This document shows positions 34,099 through 42,386 of a stretch of 64,000 bases of DNA, one piece after another. The notes under the pieces were generated by a model, which was given only the letters and a program-made list of their open reading frames with translations, made no database searches and was not told the origin of the DNA. The translations under genes were made by a program, and so were the position numbers. The DNA is from an uncultured Flavobacteriaceae bacterium (GTDB taxonomy: Bacteria; Bacteroidota; Bacteroidia; Flavobacteriales; Flavobacteriaceae): NCBI GenBank assembly GCA_913065125.1, contig CAJYAG010000006.1, positions 1-64,000 of the forward strand, in the 5' to 3' direction. Position 1 is the stretch's first letter. Each line of letters opens with the position of its first letter.

Positions 34099-35058
34099 AT
34101 GACAGGAATAGTGTACAAATCTACAGGAAGTTGGTATCTGATAAAAGCAGAAAACGGATCGTTTTACGAATGTAGAATGAAAGGTAAATTTAGAATTCAA
34201 GGAATTAAAAGTACCAATCCGGTTGCTGTCGGTGATGTAGTAGATTTTGAAATAGAAGCCAAAAATGATACAGAAACCGGAGTTATTAATACAATTCACG
34301 AACGTAAAAATTACATCATCCGTAAATCTGTAAACTTATCGAAGCAAACTCATATTATTGCGGCGAATGTAGATTTGGTGTTTCTACTAATTACGATTGA
34401 TAATCCGCCAACTTTTACAACATTTATAGATCGGTTTTTGGTAACCGCAGAAGCATATTCGGTTGACACTGTTTTGGTTTTTAATAAGATAGATTCTTAT
34501 GAGCTAGAACAAAGAGCAGAAGTGATGTATTTGAAAGATATTTATGAAAAAATTGGATATACTTGTGTAGAAGTTTCTGCAACAGAGAACAAAAATGTAG
34601 ATTTTATTAAAGTAATGATGCTTGGTAAAACAAGTATGTTTATTGGTCATTCTGGCGTTGGAAAAACAACTTTGGTAAATGCCATTGAACCCTCTTTAGA
34701 TTTAAAAACCAAAGAAATATCAAATCAACATAAACAAGGGCAACACACAACAACATTTGCAGAAATGTTCGATTTAAGTTTTAATGCATCCATTATTGAT
34801 ACACCAGGAATTAAAGGCTTTGGTGTTGTAGATATGGAAAAAGAAGAAGTTGACGATTATTTTCCTGAGTTTTTAGCTGTAAAAAACGATTGTAAATTTA
34901 ATAATTGTCTACATGTTGAAGAACCAAAATGCGCAGTAAAAGACGCTGTTGAAAACGAGGAAATTTCTTTTTCGCGTTATAAAAGTTATTTGCAAATTAT
35001 TGCCGGAGAAGAAGAACATTATAGAACCGATTTTTGGGAAAACGAAGACGAAGATTAA
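34099..35058 (+). CDS. rsgA: Ribosome small-subunit-dependent GTPase A
   Basis: Start set at 34099 (MTGIVYKSTGSWYLI); the longer frame begins inside the terminator's T-run. 319 residues with the circularly permuted GTPase order: an N-terminal OB fold, G4 NKID, then G1 GHSGVGKTTL and G3 DTPG, and a C-terminal zinc site (CKFNNCLHVEEPKC). It assists late maturation of the 30S subunit. The next gene begins directly after the stop codon. Confidence 0.95.
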   Translation: MTGIVYKSTGSWYLIKAENGSFYECRMKGKFRIQGIKSTNPVAVGDVVDFEIEAKNDTETGVINTIHERKNYIIRKSVNLSKQTHIIAANVDLVFLLITIDNPPTFTTFIDRFLVTAEAYSVDTVLVFNKIDSYELEQRAEVMYLKDIYEKIGYTCVEVSATENKNVDFIKVMMLGKTSMFIGHSGVGKTTLVNAIEPSLDLKTKEISNQHKQGQHTTTFAEMFDLSFNASIIDTPGIKGFGVVDMEKEEVDDYFPEFLAVKNDCKFNNCLHVEEPKCAVKDAVENEEISFSRYKSYLQIIAGEEEHYRTDFWENEDED

Positions 35059-35511
35059 ATGAAAGCAGTAATTCAAAGAGTTAAATACGCTAGTGTAACT
35101 GTTGATGGAAATAAAATTGCAGATATTCAAAACGGCATTTTATTATTGCTAGGAGTTGCAGAAAATGATTCAAAAGAAGATATTAATTGGCTGTCAAAAA
35201 AAATTGCTAATCTTAGAATTTTTAATGATGAAAATGACGTGATGAATAAATCTCTTATAGATATTAACGGAGAAGTAATTGTTGTGAGTCAGTTTACATT
35301 ACAGGCAAGCACCAAAAAAGGAAACAGGCCGAGTTATTTAAAAGCAGCGAAACCAGAAATTGCGATTCCGATTTATCAAGAATTTATACATCAATTTGAA
35401 ACAGAAATTGGTAGAAAAGTACAAACTGGTGAGTTCGGGGCAGATATGAAAGTTGAATTGCTAAATGATGGTCCGGTAACCATTATTATTGATACCGAAA
35501 ACAAAATTTAA
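35059..35511 (+). CDS. dtd: D-aminoacyl-tRNA deacylase
   Basis: 150 residues, full length. It removes D-amino acids from mischarged tRNAs. MKAVIQRVKYASVTVDG is the conserved N-terminus, SQFTLQASTKKGNRPSY contains the SQFTL motif and NDGPVTIIID the C-terminal Gly-Pro motif. It starts at the base after the rsgA stop, so the two are co-translated. Confidence 0.96.
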   Translation: MKAVIQRVKYASVTVDGNKIADIQNGILLLLGVAENDSKEDINWLSKKIANLRIFNDENDVMNKSLIDINGEVIVVSQFTLQASTKKGNRPSYLKAAKPEIAIPIYQEFIHQFETEIGRKVQTGEFGADMKVELLNDGPVTIIIDTENKI

Positions 35512-35545
35512 GTCCAATTTTTTTAAGATAAATTTAAGTAAAAAT

Positions 35546-35571
35546 AATTTATTTTCCATGGAAAATAAATT
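35546..35571. promoter_or_regulatory. 26-bp perfect palindrome, candidate operator of the YceI gene
   Basis: AATTTATTTTCCA and its exact complement meet at the CCATGG centre (35546-35571), ten bases before the -7 box at 35581. It covers the place of the -33 element, for which there is no TTTG. No T-run follows, so it is unlikely to be a terminator. Confidence 0.65.
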
Positions 35572-35580
35572 TAAAAAGAG

Positions 35581-35588
35581 TATATTTG
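35581..35588 (+). promoter_or_regulatory. -7 box of the YceI gene
   Basis: TATATTTG, exact TAnnTTTG, 30 bp before the ATG at 35618; the -33 region is occupied by the palindrome. Confidence 0.65.
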
Positions 35589-35617
35589 TCGTTCATAAAA
35601 AATAAAACAATCAAAAA

Positions 35618-36250
35618 ATGAAAAAACTAGTAATTTTAGCTATCGCATTTTCTGCGGTATTGGTTTCTTGTAAAGAGAATAAAAAAGTAGAAGTAAAGGA
35701 AGAAGTTGAAGTTGTGAAAACAATTTCTGACTTAAATAATGTAGATGTAACTGCATCAGTATTAAACTGGAAAGGAGCTAAGCCAACAGGAGAACACAAC
35801 GGAACAGTTGCCTTAAAAAGTGGTGGAATTTTAATTGAAGATGGAGCAATAACTGCAGGGGAATTTGTAATCGAAATGAATTCAATTATAAATTTAGATA
35901 TGAAAGGCAAAGAAGGAGCTGCAAAATTAGAAGGACATTTAAAATCTGCAGACTTTTTTGATGTTGCAGTGTATCCAACAGCTAAATTTGTAATTACAAA
36001 AGTTGAAGAGAACGAAGGTAAATTAGCTGTAACTGGAAACTTAAATATTAAAGATGTAACAAAGAGCATTACAATTCCGGCCACACTTTCTGAGGTTGAT
36101 GGTGTACATGTTTTTAAAAGTGAAAACTTTAATATTAATAGAGCAGATTTTAATGTAAAGTATGGTTCAAAATCATTCTTTGACAATTTAAAAGATAAGT
36201 TTATTGATGATTTAGTAGAAATGTCTTTCGAGGTAAAAACTACAAAATAG
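35618..36250 (+). CDS. YceI-family lipoprotein
   Basis: 210 residues. The signal is of lipoprotein type (MKKLVILAIAFSAVLVSC, Cys 18), followed by an acidic/basic linker KENKKVEVKEEVEV. The lipocalin-like YceI domain covers about residues 35-208 (VLNWKGAKPTGEHNGTVALK, FVIEMNSI, GHLKSADFFDVAVYPTAKF, DVTKSITIPATL). YceI proteins bind isoprenoid or other lipophilic molecules in the envelope. It is monocistronic with a distinct palindromic operator candidate and a strong terminator. Confidence 0.92.
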   Translation: MKKLVILAIAFSAVLVSCKENKKVEVKEEVEVVKTISDLNNVDVTASVLNWKGAKPTGEHNGTVALKSGGILIEDGAITAGEFVIEMNSIINLDMKGKEGAAKLEGHLKSADFFDVAVYPTAKFVITKVEENEGKLAVTGNLNIKDVTKSITIPATLSEVDGVHVFKSENFNINRADFNVKYGSKSFFDNLKDKFIDDLVEMSFEVKTTK

Positions 36251-36271
36251 TATCCATAAAAATTTATTTAA

Positions 36272-36310
36272 AAGCCGTAAATCATTTTTGATTTACGGCT
36301 TCTTTTTTTT
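36272..36310 (+). terminator. Terminator of the YceI gene
   Basis: AAGCCGTAAATCA / TGATTTACGGCTT, 13 bp, TTTT loop, T8 tail. Confidence 0.92.
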
Positions 36311-36339
36311 AACTTGCATTTTTGTTGTTAAAAAATGCT

Positions 36340-38265
36340 ATGAGAAAATCTTCCCCAAAAATACTATTACTAGTTTTAGTATGTATTGTGCAGCTTTCTT
36401 TTGCACAAAAAATTGAATATTCTTCAATATTAATTCCGGCTGAATTATTAAAAAACGCAAATGCAGTTGTTAGAAACAATGCAACAACAATTGATGTGTA
36501 CTCTACAGATGAAATGACTGTTAAAGTAGATAGAGTTGTTACTGTGTTAAACAAACTTGGAAATGGTAAAGTTGGAGCCTATATTGGTTATGATGACAAT
36601 TCTAAAATTGCAAAATTATCAGCAAAGATTTATGATGCAGCTGGTAGAGAAATAAAAAAAGTATCTAAGAATAAGTTTGTAGATGTAAGTGCTTTTGATG
36701 GCGGAACATTATACTCAGACTCGCGTGTAAAATATTTAGATTATACACCAATTTCATACCCTTATACAGTTCATCTTCAATACGAATACAATACTTCTTC
36801 AACTGGGTTTTTACAAAACTGGAGCCCTTTAGAAGGGTATTTAGTAAGCATAGAAAACAACTCTTATGTCGTAAATTTAAACAATGGAAAAATTAGAGTA
36901 AAGGAATTGAATTTTGAAGGATACGAAATAGAAAAAAGTGTTTCAGAATCTAAAGTTTTCTATTCCGTAAAAAATATTTCAGCTATAAAAAACGAAAGTT
37001 TGAGTCCGTCTTTAACAGGTTATAAACCAAAGGCATTGGTGGCGTTAAATAATTTTAAAACAGATGGTGTTGATGGATATTATACCAATTGGGATGAGTT
37101 TGGAAGATGGATGTACAGTTCATTATTAGACGGAAGAGGCATTGTTGATGGAGCAACAAAAATTAAAATTTTAGATTTAGTAAAAGGAGTTGAAGATCAG
37201 ATAGAAAAAGCAAAAATTGTCTATAATTTTATGCAAAATAAAACACGTTATATAAGTGTACAAGTTGGTATTGGTGGTATTCAGCCAATTCCGGCAAACG
37301 AAGTAGATAATGTTGGTTATGGCGATTGTAAAGGTTTAACAAATTATACAAAAGCTTTATTAGATATTGTTGGCGTAACATCTTATTATACGCATGTAGA
37401 AGCAAATAGTTTTGAGCCTGTTTCTTTTGAAAAAGATTTTGCATCCTTAGAACAAGGCAATCATGTGATTTTAAATATTCCTAATAATGGAAATGATATT
37501 TGGTTAGAATGTACAAGTCAAGTCACACCTTTTGGGTTTTTAGGTGATTTTACAGATGATAGAGACGTGCTTGTTATTACGCCAGAAGGCGGAGTTTTAA
37601 AGCGAACAACTTCTTATAAAAATGAACAAAATTTGCAAAAAACAAAAGCAACTATTGTTCTAAATACAAACGGGTCTTTAAAAGCCGATGTTTTAATAAA
37701 ATCAGAAGGAACTCAATACGGAAGTAAATACGAATTAGAAACTTTAAATCTAAAAGAGCAAAAAAACTTCTATAAATCTAATTTGTGGAGCTATAATAAC
37801 AATACAACAATAGATGAAATAGAATTTACAAACGATAAAGATAGTATTGTTTTTACTGAAAAAATTGCTGCTACAATTAAAGATTATAGCTCAATGTCTT
37901 CTGATAAAATTTTGTTTAGAGTAAATGTATTTAATAGAAATAATAACACACCCAAAAGATATAGAGACAGAAAATTACCTTTAAAAATTAGAAGAGGTTA
38001 TAAAGATGTTGATGAATACATTATTACATTACCTGTTGGTTATAAAATAGATGGAGTGTTGATGAACGAAAAAAAGATTGAAAACAAATTTGGGTTTTAT
38101 TCAATTTCATTAGAAAAAGTAAACGAAAAACAGATTAAGTACAAAAGAACTTTATTAATAAAAGAAGGAACTCATCCAAAAGAAGATTACAAAACGTATA
38201 GAACTTTTAGGAGAACTATTTCTAAATACGATAACTTAAGAATTGCACTCGCAAAAACTAACTAA
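36340..38265 (+). CDS. Exported DUF3857 / transglutaminase-like protein
   Basis: Start at 36340 gives a signal peptide MRKSSPKILLLVLVCIVQLS ending FAQ; the ATG at 36322 adds MLLKNA. 641 residues: DUF3857 domain at about 50-215 (NAVVRNNATTIDVYSTDEMTV, VHLQYEY), transglutaminase-like domain at about 265-375 and a beta-rich C-terminus. The catalytic Cys is in GYGDCKGLTNYTKALL, with His in GNHVILNI and Asp/Glu in WLECT. Probably periplasmic; substrates of this family are unknown. Followed 12 bp later by a paralogue. Confidence 0.85.
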   Translation: MRKSSPKILLLVLVCIVQLSFAQKIEYSSILIPAELLKNANAVVRNNATTIDVYSTDEMTVKVDRVVTVLNKLGNGKVGAYIGYDDNSKIAKLSAKIYDAAGREIKKVSKNKFVDVSAFDGGTLYSDSRVKYLDYTPISYPYTVHLQYEYNTSSTGFLQNWSPLEGYLVSIENNSYVVNLNNGKIRVKELNFEGYEIEKSVSESKVFYSVKNISAIKNESLSPSLTGYKPKALVALNNFKTDGVDGYYTNWDEFGRWMYSSLLDGRGIVDGATKIKILDLVKGVEDQIEKAKIVYNFMQNKTRYISVQVGIGGIQPIPANEVDNVGYGDCKGLTNYTKALLDIVGVTSYYTHVEANSFEPVSFEKDFASLEQGNHVILNIPNNGNDIWLECTSQVTPFGFLGDFTDDRDVLVITPEGGVLKRTTSYKNEQNLQKTKATIVLNTNGSLKADVLIKSEGTQYGSKYELETLNLKEQKNFYKSNLWSYNNNTTIDEIEFTNDKDSIVFTEKIAATIKDYSSMSSDKILFRVNVFNRNNNTPKRYRDRKLPLKIRRGYKDVDEYIITLPVGYKIDGVLMNEKKIENKFGFYSISLEKVNEKQIKYKRTLLIKEGTHPKEDYKTYRTFRRTISKYDNLRIALAKTN

Positions 38266-38276
38266 ACCTACGAAAA

Positions 38277-40289
38277 ATGAAAAAACAATTGCTATTAATT
38301 TTGATGTGTTTTTACGCAACAACTATTTTTTCTCAAGATTTTAAATTCGGAAAAGTGTCTGTTCAAGAACTACAAGAAAAAGTACATCCATTAGATTCTA
38401 CGGCAGATGCTGCTTATTTGTATAAATATAGAAAAACAGCATTTAATTATACAGAAAGTCAGGGTTTTACTGTGGTTACAGAAATTCATGAAAGAATTAA
38501 AATTTATACCAAAGCTGGTTTTGAAAAAGCAACACAAAGCATTAAATATTATAAACCAGATTCTGGAAGTAAAGAAAAAGTAATCGCAATTAGTGGCTAT
38601 ACTTTTAATCTTGAAAAAGGGAGAGTGAAAAAAGAAAAACTGGCTAAGAAAAATATCTTTGACGAAAAAACCAGCAAGTTTAGAAGTGTAAAAAAAATTA
38701 CGATGCCTACTATAAAAGTAGGAAGCGTAATAGACTTAAAATACAAAATTGTTTCTCCTTATTTTGATATTAAAGATTTAGAATTTCAGCATGATGTGCC
38801 AGTAAAAAATCTAGAATTTATAGTTGAGATTCCGGAATATTATAAATTTAATTCTAGACAAAAAGGATATTATTACATTACTCCAATAATTGAAAAAGGG
38901 AAAGGTATTATAACAAGTACATCAAAATATAGAGATAATACTCCAGGAACAAATAGACCAGCTGAAGTAAATAAAAGTAGAATGGAGTATTTGACAACTG
39001 TAACTAATTACAATGCTAATAATATTCCAGGATTAAAAAACTCCGAGCCTTATGTTAGTAGTATCAATAATTATAGAGGAGGTATTAGGTATGAATTAAC
39101 AGCAATAGAGTACCCGAATTCTATGCCTAAATACTATTCTACAACATGGCCAGATGTAGCACGTAGAATTTATGATTCTTCTAATTTTGGTGAAGAATTA
39201 AAAAGAACAAGTTATTTTAAAAATGATTTAAACACCATTCTTTCTAAAGCAACAACTTCATCACAAAAGATAGCCTCTATTTTTAATTTTGTAAAAATGA
39301 AAGTAAAATGGAATGGTTATTATGGTTTGTATTCAGATATTGGTGTTAGAAAAGCGTATAGAGAAGGAGCTGGAAACACTGCAGACATCAATTTAATGTT
39401 AATTGCAATGTTAAATGAAGCTGGTATAGAAGCGAATCCTGTATTAGTAAGCACAAGAGATCATGGGGTTCCTTTTTTTCCAACTATAGATGGTTTTAAT
39501 TATGTAATTGCGGCTGTTAATTTACCAAACGGATACATTCTTTTAGATGCAACAGAATTTTATAGTATGCCAAATGTATTGCCATTAAGAGCATTAAATT
39601 GGAAAGGTAGATTAATTAAAAAGGACAAAACATCGAGTTGGTTAGAGTTAACTTCGAAAGCACATTCTGCAGAAGATAATTTTATGTCTATAAAGATAAA
39701 CGAAGATTTTACTGTAAATGGAAGATTAAGAACTACCTATAAAAATTTAGATGCAATAAATTTTCGCTCAAGTAATAATCACTTAAAAGAAGAAGGTGTT
39801 ATTACTTCTTTAGAAGATAGGTTTGGTGTAGAAATAGAAGATTATAAAGTTGTAAATAAAGCAGCGATTTATAAACCAGTTATTAGAAATATTTCTTTTG
39901 TCGGAGAAGATTTTATTGAAGTAATAAACGATAAAGTCTATCTTTCACCGTTACTTTTTTTAACATCTAGAGTAAATCCATTTAAACTAGAAGATAGAAA
40001 GTTTCCTGTAGATTTTGGCGCGCCTTTTAAGAATAAGAATTCAGTTTTTATGCAAATACCTGAAGGATATAAAGTAGAGTCAATTCCAGAATCATCTACA
40101 ATCGGAATTAGAGATAACTTAGGTGTTTATGGTTATAAAGTTGTTGTTTCTGGGAATAAAATCAATATTATTTCTCAATTACAAATTAATTCTGGGCTGA
40201 TAACACCAGAATATTATAAAGAACTAAAAGAGTTTTATAACCTAATGGTTAAAAAACAAATGGAGAAAATAGTATTGATAAAAGAATAA
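38277..40289 (+). CDS. Exported DUF3857 protein with degenerate transglutaminase domain
   Basis: 670 residues with signal peptide (MKKQLLLILMCFYATTIFSQ). DUF3857 occupies about 60-240 (VVTEIHERIKIYTKAGFEKA, YKIVSPYFDIKDLEFQHDVP). In the transglutaminase-like part, the Cys position of the upstream paralogue (GYGDCKG) reads GAGNTADINLML, and the His position (GNHVI) reads FNYVIAAV; only the Asp (ILLDATE) remains. So it should be catalytically inactive, perhaps a binding partner of the intact neighbour with which it is co-transcribed. Confidence 0.82.
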   Translation: MKKQLLLILMCFYATTIFSQDFKFGKVSVQELQEKVHPLDSTADAAYLYKYRKTAFNYTESQGFTVVTEIHERIKIYTKAGFEKATQSIKYYKPDSGSKEKVIAISGYTFNLEKGRVKKEKLAKKNIFDEKTSKFRSVKKITMPTIKVGSVIDLKYKIVSPYFDIKDLEFQHDVPVKNLEFIVEIPEYYKFNSRQKGYYYITPIIEKGKGIITSTSKYRDNTPGTNRPAEVNKSRMEYLTTVTNYNANNIPGLKNSEPYVSSINNYRGGIRYELTAIEYPNSMPKYYSTTWPDVARRIYDSSNFGEELKRTSYFKNDLNTILSKATTSSQKIASIFNFVKMKVKWNGYYGLYSDIGVRKAYREGAGNTADINLMLIAMLNEAGIEANPVLVSTRDHGVPFFPTIDGFNYVIAAVNLPNGYILLDATEFYSMPNVLPLRALNWKGRLIKKDKTSSWLELTSKAHSAEDNFMSIKINEDFTVNGRLRTTYKNLDAINFRSSNNHLKEEGVITSLEDRFGVEIEDYKVVNKAAIYKPVIRNISFVGEDFIEVINDKVYLSPLLFLTSRVNPFKLEDRKFPVDFGAPFKNKNSVFMQIPEGYKVESIPESSTIGIRDNLGVYGYKVVVSGNKINIISQLQINSGLITPEYYKELKEFYNLMVKKQMEKIVLIKE

Positions 40290-40290
40290 T

Positions 40291-40324
40291 CTATAAACCC
40301 AAAACTTTCGTTTTGGGTTTATAG
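40291..40324. terminator. Bidirectional terminator between the DUF3857 gene and lrp
   Basis: CTATAAACCCAAAAC / GTTTTGGGTTTATAG, 15-bp perfect stem, loop TTTC. It directly precedes the lrp stop codon on the minus strand. Confidence 0.8.
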
Positions 40325-40783
40325 TTATAAGCTAATTGCAGTTGTATTTTTTACTTCTCCAATGGTAAAAATGCTGTGCGTACTTCCAATATGTTTAATT
40401 GCAGTTAGTTTGGTAATCATAAAATCTCTGTAAGATTCCATGTCTTTTACATAGATTTTAAGAATATAATCGTAATCTCCACTTACATGAAAACACTCCG
40501 ATACTTCGGGTAATTTTAAAACCTCCGATTCAAAATTACTTACATACTCTTTGGTGTGTTGAATCAATTTTATGTGACAAAAAACTAAAAAGGAACGTTC
40601 AATTTTGTTTTTGTTGATAATTGCTACATAATGCTTAATTACATTTTCTTTTTCCAGTTTTTTAATTCGTTCGTAAACGGCTGTTACAGATAAATTTAAC
40701 TGTAAAGAAAGTTGTTTTGTAGTCTGTTTACTGTCTTTTTGTAAAAGGTGAATCAGTTTTTTATCTATGATATCTAATGTCAT
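40325..40783 (-). CDS. Lrp/AsnC family transcriptional regulator
   Basis: 152 residues from MTLDIIDKKLIHLLQKDS at 40783. The longer frame to 40822 begins within an inverted repeat and adds an atypical tail, so I reject it. HTH at about residues 3-60 (KQTTKQLSLQLNLSVTAVYE, RIKKLEKENVI), then the RAM ligand-binding domain (about 65-150). It is divergent from a methionine gamma-lyase-like gene; Lrp relatives commonly control adjacent amino-acid catabolic genes, so methionine or a related amino acid is the likely effector (inference). Confidence 0.92.
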   Translation of the reverse strand: MTLDIIDKKLIHLLQKDSKQTTKQLSLQLNLSVTAVYERIKKLEKENVIKHYVAIINKNKIERSFLVFCHIKLIQHTKEYVSNFESEVLKLPEVSECFHVSGDYDYILKIYVKDMESYRDFMITKLTAIKHIGSTHSIFTIGEVKNTTAISL

Positions 40784-40800
40784 TCCGAAAATTTTTCTGG

Positions 40801-40822
40801 TTGATGTTGATAAAAACATCAA
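40801..40822. promoter_or_regulatory. Inverted repeat, candidate Lrp autoregulatory site
   Basis: TTGATGTT-GATAAA-AACATCAA, 8-bp arms, in the lrp 5' leader 18 bp upstream of its start. Confidence 0.5.
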
Positions 40823-40881
40823 TAATAGTTTTAAAAATTGCTTTATGGTGTAAATATAGAATAATAATCTATATATGATAA

Positions 40882-40893
40882 AATCAATTGATT
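40882..40893. promoter_or_regulatory. 12-bp palindrome at the gamma-lyase promoter
   Basis: AATCAATTGATT is a perfect palindrome overlapping a TTG (40888-40890) that sits 20 bp before TTTCTTTG (40911-40918, one mismatch to TAnnTTTG). It is a plausible Lrp operator over the -33 element. Confidence 0.45.
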
Positions 40894-40937
40894 AATAATC
40901 GGATATGTTGTTTCTTTGTGTGTCAAAATAAAATATC

Positions 40938-42137
40938 ATGAAATTTAAACCTGCAAACAATATTCAAGATTTACAATATTTCGGAGAATTCGGAGGCGTA
41001 AATCCATCAATTTCAGATTCATCAACTTATACCTTTTTATCGGCAAAAACCATGTTTGATACCTTTGAAGGAAATACCGATGGATGTTATTTATACTCTC
41101 GTCATTCAACACCAAGTAACTTATATTTAGGTGAAGCGTTGGCTGCAATGGAAGGAACTGAAACTGCAAATGTTGCCGCTTCTGGAATGGGTGCAATTAC
41201 ACCAACAATTTTACAAATTTGTGGTAATGGAGATCACATTGTTTCTAGCAGAACAATTTATGGCGGAACCTACGCATTTTTAAAGAATTTTACGCCTAGA
41301 ATGGGCATTGAAACATCGTTTGTAGATATTACAAATATTGCTATTGTAGAAGCTGCAATTACTAAAAATACCAAAATGATTTATTGCGAATCTGTAAGCA
41401 ATCCTTTATTGGAAGTTGCAGATATCAAAGCATTATCCGCTTTAGCAAAAAAACACAATTTACAATTGGTGGTTGATAATACGTTTTCTCCTTTGTCAAT
41501 TTCTCCTGCGCAATTAGGAGCAGATATCGTTTTACATAGTTTAACAAAATTTATCAACGGTTCTTCTGATACGATGGGTGGTGTAGTTTGTGGAACTTCG
41601 GAGTTTGTGAATTCTCAAAAAAGTGTGATTGACGGAGCAAGTATGCTGTTGGGCTCTTCAATGGATTCTTTGCGTTCTGCGTCGATTTTAAAGAATATGA
41701 GAACGTTGCATCTTAGAATGAAACAACACAGTAGAAATGCTGCTTTTTTAGCTGATAAATTTGAAGCAGACGGATTAAAAACAGTATATCCAGGATTAAA
41801 ATCACATCCTTCTCACGAAGTTTTTAAATCGATGATGAACGAAGAATATGGGTATGGCGGAATGCTAACTGTTGATGCAGGTTCTTTAGAAAAAGCAAAT
41901 GCATTGATGGAGTTGATGCAAGAAAAAAATCTTGGTTATTTAGCAGTTAGTTTAGGTTTTTATAAAACACTATTTTCTGCACCAGGAACTTCTACTTCAT
42001 CAGAAATTCCGCTTGATGAACAAAAAGAAATGGGATTAACTGATGGTTTGATTCGTTTTTCTATCGGACTAGATAATGATATTGAAAGAACTTATGAAAC
42101 GATGAAAGCTTGTATGAAGCAAGTCGGAGTTTTATAG
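40938..42137 (+). CDS. Methionine gamma-lyase-like PLP enzyme
   Basis: 399 residues of the Cys/Met-metabolism PLP family: YLYSRHSTPSNLYLGEALAAME, NVAASGMGAITPTIL, LVVDNTFSPLSISPAQLGAD, PLP lysine in LHSLTKFINGSSDTMGG and the C-terminal FSIGLDNDIE. The N-terminus lacks the TxxxH motif of the biosynthetic enzymes in the met operon. Divergence from Lrp and the downstream NhaC/MetT-type transporter favour a catabolic methionine gamma-lyase (methionine to methanethiol, 2-oxobutyrate and ammonia) rather than biosynthesis. Confidence 0.8.
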   Translation: MKFKPANNIQDLQYFGEFGGVNPSISDSSTYTFLSAKTMFDTFEGNTDGCYLYSRHSTPSNLYLGEALAAMEGTETANVAASGMGAITPTILQICGNGDHIVSSRTIYGGTYAFLKNFTPRMGIETSFVDITNIAIVEAAITKNTKMIYCESVSNPLLEVADIKALSALAKKHNLQLVVDNTFSPLSISPAQLGADIVLHSLTKFINGSSDTMGGVVCGTSEFVNSQKSVIDGASMLLGSSMDSLRSASILKNMRTLHLRMKQHSRNAAFLADKFEADGLKTVYPGLKSHPSHEVFKSMMNEEYGYGGMLTVDAGSLEKANALMELMQEKNLGYLAVSLGFYKTLFSAPGTSTSSEIPLDEQKEMGLTDGLIRFSIGLDNDIERTYETMKACMKQVGVL

Positions 42138-42200
42138 TTTTCATTTCTTCTATCCTGTTATTAAGTGTTATAAAAATCTCTAAAGAGATTAAAATAAGTT

Positions 42201-42226
42201 TGGGTTTCGTTTAAAAACGAAACCCA
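42201..42226 (+). terminator. Strong hairpin, probable terminator
   Basis: TGGGTTTCGTTT and its exact complement with two A between; the tail is only modestly T-rich (TTTCTGTCG), so termination may be partial and allow transcription into the transporter gene. Confidence 0.6.
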
Positions 42227-42386
42227 TTTCTGTCGTTTGCTGTTTTTTTTATTGATGATCATTTCTTTACAAATAGTACTATTATGAATCTGAGATTGCA
42301 AATCTAATTTGGCAATTGTTGTAAGCGAAATTGATTTGCATAGCTTCTTCTAAAATCGTAACATTACAACACAAAAATTTTACACA

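Noticed and set aside
42201..42226. Riboswitch or attenuator ahead of the NhaC-type transporter
   Set aside because: The perfect hairpin has no alternative pairing partner or leader ORF that I can see; it is better explained as a terminator of the preceding gene.
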